Below the pieces are notes generated by a model, which was not told the DNA's origin, did not search any database, and saw nothing but the letters and a program-made list of their open reading frames with translations. 49,617 bases of DNA from an uncultured Bacilli bacterium (GTDB lineage Bacteria > Bacillota_I > Bacilli_A > RF39 > UBA660), in NCBI GenBank assembly GCA_944358545.1, contig CALVRJ010000006.1, forward strand, positions 1-49,617, given 5' to 3'. This document shows positions 43,420-49,617 of this stretch, piece after piece. Within the stretch, counting starts at the first letter, position 1. Each line of letters opens with the position of its first letter. A program made the translations under genes and the position numbers.

Positions 43420-43755
43420 GTGTTTCAAGATCGAATATTATTAACGCCAAAAGATATCTTGGAAAAAGAATTTAAAATCGATACTAGAGGTTATAGACCA
43501 CAAGAGGTCGATAAGTTTTTAGATGATGTTATTAGCGATTATGAAGAGATGTTTTCGATTATTAAGGAGCTCGAAAAAGAAAAAAAAGATTTAATCGATG
43601 AAAATATTAGATTAAAACAAGAAGTACGTAATGCGAGAACAAAACTCGATGTTTTAAGAGATGCAAGTACTACTGAGGTAAGTAATGCAGATTTACTTAG
43701 ACGTATATCTAATCTTGAAAAAATTATTTACGGCGATAGAGATAACAATAGATAA
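43420..43755 (+). CDS. gpsB: Cell division protein GpsB (DivIVA family)
   Basis: A 111-residue DivIVA-domain protein. The membrane-binding N-terminal part is ILLTPKDILEKEFKIDTRGY followed by RPQEVDKFLDDVISDYEEM, the classic DivIVA/GpsB motif, then a coiled coil and a short C-terminal segment (SNADLLRRISNLEKIIYG) like the GpsB hexamerisation domain. GpsB coordinates penicillin-binding proteins at the division site. Start GTG 43420 after AAGGAGGGG. The stop lies in the first helix of rnpB, as in many Bacilli where gpsB precedes rnpB. Confidence 0.92.
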   Translation: MFQDRILLTPKDILEKEFKIDTRGYRPQEVDKFLDDVISDYEEMFSIIKELEKEKKDLIDENIRLKQEVRNARTKLDVLRDASTTEVSNADLLRRISNLEKIIYGDRDNNR

Positions 43756-44107
43756 TATTTTGGCAAACGCTGCATTTTTAATAATGTAGAGGAAAGTCCA
43801 TACTTGCACGGTCTGTGATGACTGTAGTGTTTGTGCATAGGGAAAAAATAACCTATGGTAGTTTTGATAACTAACGGCGAAGTTTAACCTAAGTCTTTTG
43901 GATATGGCGATACTTTGTAAAGTGCCGCAGTGACGATACTTTTAGAAATAAAAGAGTGAAACGTGGTAAACCCCGCAAGCAAGAAACCCAAATTTTGGTA
44001 GGGGAACCTAATAAGAGAGAAGAAGAATTTCTTATGGGACTAGATTTTTCTAGTAGATAAATGTTTGCCCTCTAGAAATAGAGACAGAATATGGCTTATA
44101 AAATATT
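43754..44107 (+). ncRNA. rnpB: RNase P RNA, Bacillus type (class B)
   Basis: The catalytic RNA of RNase P, which trims the 5' end of tRNA precursors. Conserved blocks are GAGGAAAGTCC (about 43789-43799), CTAACGGCGAAG (about 43871), GTGCCGCAGTGACGAT, GTAAACCCCGCAAGCAAGAA and ACAGAATATGGCTTAT (44084-44099). The terminal helix P1 is AATATTTT (43754-43761) with AAAATATT (44100-44107), which sets the ends at about 354 nt. A T-run directly behind serves as terminator. The 5' end overlaps the gpsB stop codon. Confidence 0.95.
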
Positions 44108-44134
44108 ATTTTTTTGTTTACAAGGAATGATTAT

Positions 44135-44605
44135 ATGAAAGAAATTGGTGAAAAATTAAAAGAAGCAAGGGAAAGTATCGGTGTTTCAATCGAAGAGGTG
44201 GCAGAAGATTTAAAACTTAGGCCGTCACAAATCGAAAATATTGAGGCTGGTAATTCTGAAGCTTTTAAAGATATGTTTTCTTTAAAGTATTTTATTAGGG
44301 ATTATGCAAAGTATTTAGGGCTTGATAAGGACGATTTGGTCGATGAATTTAACGAGTATTTGTTTGATTATACTTCAAGGCTTTCATTAGATGATATAAA
44401 AGAAGCTAAAAAAGGAAAGAAAACAAACAAAAAAATAAAATCACCATATACGGTTGATAAAAGCAGTAAAAAAAGATATTTTCTTTGGGCGTTTTATGTG
44501 CTAGCTTGTTTACTTGTCATTATAATTGTTTATTTTGTTGTCAGTTTAAATAGTGGTGATGATGGCGATTTGCCAGAAGGCGCTATTGTGACAGAAAAAA
44601 ATTAA
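44135..44605 (+). CDS. RodZ-like HTH membrane protein
   Basis: A 156-residue protein: an N-terminal HTH_25 domain (IGEKLKEARESIGVSIEEVA, LKLRPSQIENIEAGN, YFIRDYAKYLGL), a basic linker (KKGKKTNKKIKS), one transmembrane helix (about residues 110-132) and a short acidic end. This is the layout of RodZ/YmfM, which ties MreB to the envelope, but the extracellular beta domain is nearly absent. I start it at ATG 44135 with AAGGA; the open frame before that is the rnpB T-run. It is followed by pgsA, its usual neighbour (ymfM-pgsA-recA in Bacilli). Confidence 0.88.
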   Translation: MKEIGEKLKEARESIGVSIEEVAEDLKLRPSQIENIEAGNSEAFKDMFSLKYFIRDYAKYLGLDKDDLVDEFNEYLFDYTSRLSLDDIKEAKKGKKTNKKIKSPYTVDKSSKKRYFLWAFYVLACLLVIIIVYFVVSLNSGDDGDLPEGAIVTEKN

Positions 44606-44615
44606 GGAGGATTTT

Positions 44616-45215
44616 ATGAATTTACCTAATAAACTTTCAATGCTTAGAATTGGGTTAACTTTTGTTATTATTGTTATTTTGTTATTTCCATTTTCTTCAA
44701 TGGGAATAGATATTCCACAAATTTTTGTGAATGAGTCAATTGTTATCGATATTAGATATCCGATTGCTGGAGTTTTATTTATTATAGCTTCAGTGACTGA
44801 TTTTATCGACGGTTATATTGCAAGAAAATATAATTTAGTTACAGATTTTGGAAAGATGATGGACGCGATTGCCGATAAGATTTTAAATAATTCTATTTTA
44901 ATTATTTTGTGTGCACAAGGATTTATTCATCCGATTATTCCAGTTGTAATTATTTTAAGGGATACAATTGTTAATTCAATTAAGATGGTTGCCGGAAATA
45001 AAGGTCATGTAGTGGCAGCTATTAAAACAGGAAAGTTTAAAACAGCCTCTATGATGGTTGGTATTGTACTTACACTTTTCTATAATATGCCATTTGAACT
45101 TTGGAATATTCATGTTGCAGATTTCTTACTTATAATCGCAGCAGTATTATCAATTATTTCTGGAGTACAATATTATCAGATGAATAAGAAGTATATTTTT
45201 GAAGGAGGAATTTAA
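44616..45215 (+). CDS. pgsA: CDP-diacylglycerol-glycerol-3-phosphate 3-phosphatidyltransferase
   Basis: PgsA makes phosphatidylglycerol phosphate, the committed step to anionic phospholipids. The CDP-alcohol phosphotransferase motif DGxxAR-x8-GxxxDxxxD is complete: FIDGYIARKYNLVTDFGKMM then DAIADK. The 199-residue protein has several membrane helices. It follows the RodZ-like gene by ten bases with AAGGAGG, and precedes recA, the standard order in Bacilli. The stop lies at a terminator hairpin. Confidence 0.95.
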   Translation: MNLPNKLSMLRIGLTFVIIVILLFPFSSMGIDIPQIFVNESIVIDIRYPIAGVLFIIASVTDFIDGYIARKYNLVTDFGKMMDAIADKILNNSILIILCAQGFIHPIIPVVIILRDTIVNSIKMVAGNKGHVVAAIKTGKFKTASMMVGIVLTLFYNMPFELWNIHVADFLLIIAAVLSIISGVQYYQMNKKYIFEGGI

Positions 45216-45226
45216 TTCCTTTTTTA
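45206..45226 (+). terminator. Terminator of the rodZ-pgsA unit
   Basis: AGGAAT (45206-45211) and ATTCCT (45215-45220) with a TTA-type loop, followed by T6. It overlaps the pgsA stop codon. Confidence 0.78.
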
Positions 45227-45239
45227 ATTTTATAAAAAT

Positions 45240-45253
45240 CGAACAAATGTTTT
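45240..45253. promoter_or_regulatory. LexA (SOS) box of recA
   Basis: CGAACAAATGTTTT matches the Gram-positive LexA consensus CGAACRNRYGTTYG at all but the last base. It sits ten bases upstream of the recA -35, so recA is probably SOS-induced. Confidence 0.75.
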
Positions 45254-45262
45254 AAAAATGTG

Positions 45263-45291
45263 TTGACAAGGAGTATTTTATGTTATAAAAT
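45263..45291 (+). promoter_or_regulatory. Sigma-A promoter of recA
   Basis: TTGACA (45263-45268), 17 bases, TAAAAT (45286-45291), 29 bases before the recA ATG with AAAGGAGG as ribosome-binding site. Confidence 0.85.
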
Positions 45292-45320
45292 GTGTTTGTA
45301 GGAGTAAAGGAGGATACATA

Positions 45321-46340
45321 ATGACAAAGTCAACTAATGATGCCAACACTAATTTAAAACAAGTATTAAGTGATATTGAAAAACAATTTGGAAAAGGTTC
45401 CATTATGCGTTTAGGTGATAGTGGTACTAGAGAGATAGATGTTATTTCTAGTGGTAGTATTGCATTAGACGTTGCTTTAGGTATCGGTGGATATCCTAAA
45501 GGGAGAATTATCGAAATTTATGGTCCAGAATCTTCTGGAAAAACGACATTTGCTCTTCATGCAATAGCTGAAGCTCAAAAAGCAGGTGGGAAGGCGGCTT
45601 TTATAGATGCCGAAAACTCATTAGATCCGCAATATGCTGCGAAGCTTGGAGTGGATATAAATAATTTGTTACTTTCACAACCTGATAATGGGGAACAAGC
45701 TTTGGAAATTACAGAAGCTTTAGTTAGAAGTGGGGCAATAAGTGTAATTGTTATTGATTCAGTTGCGGCTTTAGTTCCTCAAGCAGAAATTGAAGGTGAG
45801 ATGGGAGATTCCCATGTTGGTCTGCAGGCTAGACTTATGAGTCAGGCACTTCGTAAACTTGCTGGAGTTATAAATAAAACAGGAACAATTGCTATATTTA
45901 TTAATCAACTTAGAGAAAAGGTTGGGGTAATGTTTGGTAACCCAGAGGTTACTCCGGGAGGAAGAGCATTAAAGTTTTATTCATCTATTAGGCTTGACAT
46001 TAGAAGAAGTGAATCTATAAAAATGGGAACAGATATTATTGGAAATAAGGTTAATGTTAAAGTTGTTAAAAATAAGATGGCTCCACCTTTTAAGTCTTGT
46101 CAAGTTGATATTATGTATGGAACTGGTATTTCCAAAGAAGGAGAAGTTATCGATTTAGGTAGTGATGCAGGCATTATTGAAAAGGCTGGAGCTTGGTATT
46201 CTTATAATGGTGAAAAGATTGGTCAAGGTAAAGAAAATGCAAAGGATTACTTGAAAGCCAATCCACAAGTATTTGAAGAAATAATGAATAAAGTTAGAGA
46301 TTATTATCATATTGGTAAAAAACATGAAGATAAAGAATAA
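45321..46340 (+). CDS. recA: Recombinase RecA
   Basis: The strand-exchange and SOS coprotease protein. Walker A is GPESSGKTT, the Walker B region is [15 protein letters not shown], the L1/L2 loops include [14 protein letters not shown] and [20 protein letters not shown], and the core starts with [11 protein letters not shown]. At 339 residues it is full length, with a short acidic tail (KKHEDKE). It has its own promoter with a LexA-type box and a terminator that overlaps the stop codon. Confidence 0.98.
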   Translation: MTKSTNDANTNLKQVLSDIEKQFGKGSIMRLGDSGTREIDVISSGSIALDVALGIGGYPKGRIIEIYGPESSGKTTFALHAIAEAQKAGGKAAFIDAENSLDPQYAAKLGVDINNLLLSQPDNGEQALEITEALVRSGAISVIVIDSVAALVPQAEIEGEMGDSHVGLQARLMSQALRKLAGVINKTGTIAIFINQLREKVGVMFGNPEVTPGGRALKFYSSIRLDIRRSESIKMGTDIIGNKVNVKVVKNKMAPPFKSCQVDIMYGTGISKEGEVIDLGSDAGIIEKAGAWYSYNGEKIGQGKENAKDYLKANPQVFEEIMNKVRDYYHIGKKHEDKE

Positions 46341-46366
46341 AAAAATCTACTGTTGTAGATTTTTTT
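46339..46366 (+). terminator. Terminator of recA
   Basis: AAAAAATCTAC and GTAGATTTTTT around TGTT, followed by further T. The recA stop codon touches the stem. Confidence 0.9.
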
Positions 46367-46383
46367 GATGTGTAATAATTTTT

Positions 46384-46411
46384 TTGACATTTTAATAATT
46401 TTTGGTATAAT
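46384..46411 (+). promoter_or_regulatory. Consensus promoter of the tandem-repeat protein gene
   Basis: TTGACA (46384-46389), 16 bases, TATAAT (46406-46411) with TGG before it; AAGGAAGGGAG ribosome-binding site and ATG 46440 follow. Confidence 0.88.
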
Positions 46412-46439
46412 TGATTTAGAATAAGGAAGGGAGATAAAT

Positions 46440-46955
46440 ATGAACGATAATAACAATAATTCAATTTTTGGTAATTCATCTGTTAATCCTGAAGCAAATA
46501 ATACAGTAAGTAATACTCCTGTTCAAGGCGTTTCAACTCCAGTAGCTCCTGCTCAGGCAGCTCCAGCTCAAGAAGTTTCAACTCCGGTTACTCCTGCTCA
46601 GGCAGCTCCAGTTCAAGGCGTTTCAACTCCAGTAGCTCCTGCTCAGGCAGCTCCAGCTCAAGGCGTTTCAACTCCGGTTACTCCTGCTCAGTCAGCTCCA
46701 GCTCAAGGCGTTTCAACTCCAGTAGCTCCTATTCAGTCAGCTCCAGTTCAAGGTGTTTCAACTGCTGATGCTCAAACTCAGGCAGTACAAGAGCCTAATC
46801 AAGGTCAAGTAGCTGAACAGACAGATGATGCTAAAAAAGAAGATGAAGAATTAATAAAAGATAAAAAAGGTACAACGAGATTTATTATAATTATATTTAT
46901 TATTTTAATTGCTTTTGTAATAGCTTTACCATTTATTAATGATTTTTTAGGTTAG
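46440..46955 (+). CDS. Tail-anchored protein with Pro/Ala/Val/Thr tandem repeats
   Basis: A 171-residue protein: an Asn-rich start, about six copies of a 15-residue repeat (VQGVSTPVAPAQAAP type, residues 28 to about 117), an acidic/basic region (TDDAKKEDEELIKDKKG) and one C-terminal membrane helix (about 149-168, FIIIIFIILIAFVIALPFI). There is no signal peptide, so the repeats would be in the cytosol on a tail-anchored stalk unless insertion is inverted. The family is not recognised. The repeat DNA is richer in GC than the neighbours. Its strong promoter suggests substantial expression. Confidence 0.72.
   Translation: MNDNNNNSIFGNSSVNPEANNTVSNTPVQGVSTPVAPAQAAPAQEVSTPVTPAQAAPVQGVSTPVAPAQAAPAQGVSTPVTPAQSAPAQGVSTPVAPIQSAPVQGVSTADAQTQAVQEPNQGQVAEQTDDAKKEDEELIKDKKGTTRFIIIIFIILIAFVIALPFINDFLG
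46521..46790 (+). repeat. 45-bp in-frame tandem repeat (about six units)
   Basis: Units start GTTCAAGGCGTTTCAACTCC or GCTCAAGGCGTTTCAACTCC and recur every 45 bases, with near-identity in units one to five and decay in the sixth. High identity implies recent slippage or homogenisation, so copy number may vary between strains. Confidence 0.85.
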
Positions 46956-47594
46956 TTATTTTTGAATTATTAATTTAAAGAAATTGATGATTTTATGAAA
47001 ATTTTCATTTGGCTCATTGATTTCTTTTTTTAGTTTTTCATAGGCTATATCAATGTCGGTTTCATTTTGACCAAAACATTCAAGACATAGGTAACTGAGT
47101 TTTTTTGAATCATTTTGTTTATATGTATTTTCAAGGAACTTTAATATTTCTTGTTTTTTTTCAATTTCGTATCTAGTTTCAAATTGATTTTTTATGTCAG
47201 AATTAATTATGCTGTAATTAAACATGGTTCCTTTGGTGAGTTTTAATAATTTGATTATGTCTTCACTTTCTTCTATTAAGAGTGAACTTTTTTGAGTAGT
47301 TAGTCCTTCTTTATTTAATTTTAGAGCGAAGACATCTTTACCATCACTAAGGAGAAAAGAATATTTTAATTTTGATGTATAGTTTTTTTTAAATATTTCA
47401 GTTTTATTTTCAATTAAGTTTAATAAATTTTCAGAAAATTTGACAGTGTTTAATTTTATTTTTAAAAAATCTTCCGAGGTAGTTTTAAAAATAGGAATCT
47501 TTTTAATATGAGTTATTTCATCATTTTTATTCCATTCAAAGAAATCATAATATTTTGTATTAAAGTTTAAAAGTATATCATATATGTAACTCAT
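46956..47594 (-). CDS. Uncharacterised protein, DUF3603-like
   Basis: A 212-residue protein starting MSYIYDILLNFNTKYYDFFE and continuing WNKNDEITHIKKIPIF. That start matches what I remember of a Firmicute family of unknown function (DUF3603 type). It is mainly helical and charged, with a Tyr/Phe-rich N-terminus and no membrane segment or signal. The ATG at 47594 has a GGAGGTG site; the GTG three codons earlier lies within it and is unlikely to be the start. It overlaps the upstream small membrane-protein gene by 17 bases, so the two form a unit. No terminator is evident at its 3' end. Confidence 0.72.
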   Translation of the reverse strand: MSYIYDILLNFNTKYYDFFEWNKNDEITHIKKIPIFKTTSEDFLKIKLNTVKFSENLLNLIENKTEIFKKNYTSKLKYSFLLSDGKDVFALKLNKEGLTTQKSSLLIEESEDIIKLLKLTKGTMFNYSIINSDIKNQFETRYEIEKKQEILKFLENTYKQNDSKKLSYLCLECFGQNETDIDIAYEKLKKEINEPNENFHKIINFFKLIIQK

Positions 47595-47811
47595 TTTTCG
47601 CACCTCCTGGGATAAAAATAGATAAATATACGATTATAAGACCAATTGGTCCAATTAAACATTCAATCTTACTACAAATAAAATTAACATATTCAGAAAA
47701 ATTATACCCAAGCTGAATTAAATTTAAATAACTTATAATAAAAATAAAACCAATTGTACTTAAACCAAAACCAATTAAAAAGAAAATAAAACGTGTCATC
47801 AAGTAAATCAT
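47578..47811 (-). CDS. Small two-helix membrane protein
   Basis: A 77-residue protein with two hydrophobic segments (about residues 7-29 and 50-69) separated by a polar stretch with LGYNFSEYVNFICSKIECL, ending in a short hydrophilic tail. Two starts are possible: ATG 47811, close behind AAAAGGA, or the in-frame ATG 47799 (MTRFIFFLIGFG). It overlaps the DUF3603-like gene downstream on the same strand. No function is known to me. Confidence 0.7.
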   Translation of the reverse strand: MIYLMTRFIFFLIGFGLSTIGFIFIISYLNLIQLGYNFSEYVNFICSKIECLIGPIGLIIVYLSIFIPGGAKNELHI

Positions 47812-47870
47812 ATCCTTTTAATTAATTTTATTATTTTGTTTTTTGATTTTTCCTTTTTTTATGGTTTTCA

Positions 47871-47879
47871 TGTTATAAT
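47871..47879 (+). promoter_or_regulatory. Extended -10 promoter of scpA
   Basis: TGT TATAAT at 47871-47879, 19 bases before the scpA GTG; no clear -35 in the T-rich sequence upstream. Confidence 0.6.
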
Positions 47880-47897
47880 GATTAAGGTGGTGTATAA

Positions 47898-48623
47898 GTG
47901 GAATATAATGAGACAATTGATAATTTTGAGGGTCCACTAGATTTACTGTTACATTTGATTAAACAGGTTAAGCAAGATGATGTAAATATTTTTGATATTA
48001 ATATTGCCGAGCTTACGGAAAAATATTTGGAATATATTGATAACATGAAAAGTCTTAATTTGAATGTTGATAGTGAATATTTAGTAATGGCGGCAACATT
48101 AATGGAAATAAAATCACGGGAACTTTTACCTCACAGTGAGGAAGAGGAGGAAGAAGATCCTAAAGATGAGTTAATCAATAGATTGCAAGAGTATCAAAGG
48201 TATAAGGAAATTAGGGGGACATTTAAAGAATATGCATTAGAGAGGAAAGAAATGTTTTCAAAAGTTCCAAGTATGTTAGAAGAGTTTCATGACGATAACG
48301 TAAAAATAAATGATGATGTGACTTTAGATGACTTGATAAATGCTTTTTTAAAATTTCAACAGAAGAAGGAACTTGAAAAGCCTTTGAATACGGTTATTAC
48401 TTCAAAAGAATATTCTTTTGAGGAAATTGGAAATAAGATAATAAAAAGATTAAAGAAAAATAAAAGTTTTAAATTTGAGGATTTATTTGAAGAGAAAAAT
48501 AGAAGTTATGTAGTAGCTACTTTTTTGACAATTCTCGATTTGACTAGAAAAGGGAAATTATTACTTAAACAAGATTATAATTTAGGAGAAATATTTTTAT
48601 CATTAAGGGATGATGATGTATGA
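47898..48623 (+). CDS. scpA: Segregation and condensation protein A
   Basis: ScpA is the kleisin of the SMC-ScpAB condensin. The N-terminus NFEGPLDLLLHLIKQVKQDD and DINIAELTEKYLEYI is the SMC-neck-binding helix bundle, and YLVMAATLMEIKSRELLP is the family signature. The C-terminal winged helix (FEDLFEEKNRSYVVATFLTI) binds the SMC head. At 241 residues it is normal. The GTG start at 47898 follows AAGGTGGTG. The stop overlaps the scpB ATG (48620). Confidence 0.95.
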   Translation: MEYNETIDNFEGPLDLLLHLIKQVKQDDVNIFDINIAELTEKYLEYIDNMKSLNLNVDSEYLVMAATLMEIKSRELLPHSEEEEEEDPKDELINRLQEYQRYKEIRGTFKEYALERKEMFSKVPSMLEEFHDDNVKINDDVTLDDLINAFLKFQQKKELEKPLNTVITSKEYSFEEIGNKIIKRLKKNKSFKFEDLFEEKNRSYVVATFLTILDLTRKGKLLLKQDYNLGEIFLSLRDDDV

Positions 48624-49174
48624 ATTTAAAAGCGGTTTTAGAAGGTTTGTTATTTGTAGCTGGTGACGATGGTGTTTCGGCAAGTAAGCTTGCGGAGATT
48701 ATGGAAATAGATAGCTCCGAAGTATTAAAGTTAATAGATGAACTAAGTGAGGATTGTAAAAGCGAATCTAGAGGGGTTCAAGTAAAGCAATTTGGAGATT
48801 TATATAAGTTTGTGACTAAGGAAGAACATTCTAAATATTACAAAAAATTAGTTGACGAGGATATATCTGATTCACTTAGCAATTCAGCTTTAGAGATTTT
48901 GGCAATTGTAGCTTATAATCAACCGATTACGAGGGTAACAATCGACGAGATAAGAGGAGTTTCATGTGCGCATATCGTGAGAAAACTCGTCATGAAAAAT
49001 TTGATTAAGGAAGTTGGGAGATCTGAGCTTCCAGGAAGACCTCTTTTGTATGGGGTAACTGATCAATTTTTAGATTATTTTGGTCTTAAGTCTTTGGATG
49101 ATTTACCAGAGATAAAGGTGGAGACGGAATCAGGAGAAAAGGAACTGTTTGATTCAAAATATAAAGAAGAGTAG
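48620..49174 (+). CDS. scpB: Segregation and condensation protein B
   Basis: ScpB pairs with ScpA in the condensin complex. Two winged-helix domains are visible: LKAVLEGLLFVAGDDGVSAS and LEILAIVAYNQPITRVTIDE with the signature IRGVSCAHIVRKLVMKNLI and GRPLLYGVTDQFLDYFGL. At 184 residues it is full length with a short acidic tail. It is translationally coupled with scpA. Confidence 0.95.
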   Translation: MNLKAVLEGLLFVAGDDGVSASKLAEIMEIDSSEVLKLIDELSEDCKSESRGVQVKQFGDLYKFVTKEEHSKYYKKLVDEDISDSLSNSALEILAIVAYNQPITRVTIDEIRGVSCAHIVRKLVMKNLIKEVGRSELPGRPLLYGVTDQFLDYFGLKSLDDLPEIKVETESGEKELFDSKYKEE

Positions 49175-49193
49175 ACTTGGAGGTTTAGTTTGA

Positions 49194-49445
49194 ATGTATA
49201 AATTAACAGAGAATAAGAAATTTGAAGGTATTGTATTTGATGATAATAATTTTTGGTCAGAGATTATAAATATAGTTGGTTCAGGAATAGCTGGATGTAT
49301 ATTTGCAAGTCAAGTAAATTTTCCATTAAATATTAAAGATGGTGTTTTTGCAGGGTTTACGTTTGTAAGTTTGGCAATTTTAGGGAGTAGTGTTTTAGAA
49401 ATTGCAAAATTTGATAAACAAAAAAAGAAAAATTTAAAGCATTAA
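49194..49445 (+). CDS. Small membrane protein (83 aa)
   Basis: An 83-residue protein with a polar N-terminus and a central hydrophobic region (about residues 23-68, one or two helices: EIINIVGSGIAGCIFASQV and GVFAGFTFVSLAILGSSVL), ending with a basic tail KKKNLKH. It starts 19 bases behind scpB with TTGGAGG and is probably in the same transcript. The terminator stem uses its last codons. Family not recognised. Confidence 0.68.
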   Translation: MYKLTENKKFEGIVFDDNNFWSEIINIVGSGIAGCIFASQVNFPLNIKDGVFAGFTFVSLAILGSSVLEIAKFDKQKKKNLKH

Positions 49446-49462
49446 TTGATTTTTCTTTTTTT
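49421..49462 (+). terminator. Terminator of the scpAB unit
   Basis: AAAAAAGAAAAAT (49421-49433) pairs with ATTTTTCTTTTTT (49449-49461); the downstream arm itself is the T-run. It is AT-only apart from one G-C pair, hence moderate strength. Confidence 0.6.
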
Positions 49463-49466
49463 AATG

Positions 49467-49475
49467 TGTTATAAT
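49467..49475 (+). promoter_or_regulatory. Extended -10 promoter of tRNA-Leu
   Basis: TGT TATAAT (49467-49475), nine bases before the mature tRNA 5' end. Confidence 0.65.
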
Positions 49476-49484
49476 ATTTGTGTT

Positions 49485-49569
49485 GCTTGTGTGGCGGAAT
49501 TGGTAGACGCGCACGACTCAAAATCGTGTGGCATTAGCCGTGTGGGTTCGATTCCCACCACGAGCACCA
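49485..49569 (+). tRNA. tRNA-Leu (anticodon CAA)
   Basis: An 85-nt class II tRNA. The acceptor stem is GCTTGTG (49485-49491) with CACGAGC, including one T-G pair. The anticodon stem is CACGA/TCGTG around the loop CTCAAAA, giving anticodon CAA, which reads the leucine codon TTG. A variable arm (TGGCATTAGCC region) follows, then the T arm GTGGG-TTCGATT-CCCAC. The CCA end is encoded. Its own promoter precedes it and a hairpin follows. Confidence 0.97.
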
Positions 49570-49580
49570 TTGGGAAATCT

Positions 49581-49601
49581 GTTCGAACTATTCGAACTTT
49601 T
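49581..49601 (+). terminator. Terminator of tRNA-Leu
   Basis: GTTCGAA (49581-49587) and TTCGAAC (49591-49597) with a CTA loop, followed by T4. The last 16 bases of the window show nothing. Confidence 0.75.
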
Positions 49602-49617
49602 GATATAGGAATCAATC

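Noticed and set aside
46956..47594. LSDGKDVF in the DUF3603-like protein as another FSDG repeat
   Set aside because: The four-residue similarity stands alone; the flanking helices and the W/F-xxN-xxK part of the repeat are missing.
49570..49617. tRNA-Leu 3' flank as an integration (att) site
   Set aside because: The GTTCGAA/TTCGAAC dyad is a terminator hairpin; no duplicated tRNA end or integrase is seen, and the window stops here.

Overview
The window is a gene-dense, AT-rich chromosomal segment from a low-GC Gram-positive bacterium. TGA acts as a stop codon (tsaE, tsaB, rimI, hrcA, pflA and others end on it) and TGG encodes Trp, so the code is the standard one and not the Mycoplasma code. 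HrcA/CIRCE control, a Bacillus-type RNase P RNA, GpsB and RodZ-like division/shape proteins, ScpA/ScpB, a LexA-type box at recA and pyruvate formate-lyase fit an anaerobic member of the Bacilli. The reduced style and the families present recall the uncultured gut lineages next to the Mollicutes (RF39-like); this placement is inference from memory.

Layout. 1-300: end of an rRNA operon (3' end of 23S, then 5S). 310-3192: a small XRE regulator, then the t6A operon tsaE-tsaB-rimI-like-tsaD. 3279-5785: an NMT1/ThiY-type ABC importer. 5892-8761: a membrane acyltransferase and a family I CoA-transferase. 8899-10350: a short RelA/SpoT homologue whose synthetase domain carries Gln where the catalytic Glu is expected. 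10408-12310: a coiled-coil protein, a frameshifted ASCH gene and a leaderless M23 lysin-like peptidase. 12426-14671: pcrA and a 53-residue membrane protein. 14700-17615: a surface protein with a GC-rich, possibly diversified C-terminus, and a transglutaminase-like membrane protein on the other strand. 17768-21411: ligA and a leucine-rich-repeat protein. 21490-28039: heat-shock cluster CIRCE-hrcA-grpE-dnaK-pepF-dnaJ. 28139-32294: four consecutive genes built from about 16 copies of one FSDG-containing repeat, with two copies of one promoter. 32296-34498: an XRE regulator divergent from a beta-helix-like surface protein. 34614-35426: an Rpn-type nuclease homologue. 35496-43370: pflB-pflA-spx-like-dps, frr, an AI-2E-type permease, a dNMP-kinase-like protein and a short alaS. 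43420-46340: gpsB, rnpB, a RodZ-like gene, pgsA, recA. 46440-49617: a tandem-repeat tail-anchored protein, two small reverse-strand genes, scpA-scpB, a small membrane protein and tRNA-Leu(CAA).

Most of the window is housekeeping. The parts that look least described are the FSDG-repeat cluster, the synthetase-defective-looking RSH protein, the histidine-rich N-terminus of GrpE, the DGR-like C-terminus of the 14961 surface protein, the unassigned promoter with a palindromic operator at 14776, and three accessory genes whose Shine-Dalgarno sequences are followed by ATA rather than a normal start codon. Almost every transcription unit ends in a recognisable hairpin plus T-run, and many promoters are clear sigma-A types, often with an extended -10 (TGn). 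No insertion sequence, CRISPR array or intact prophage was seen.
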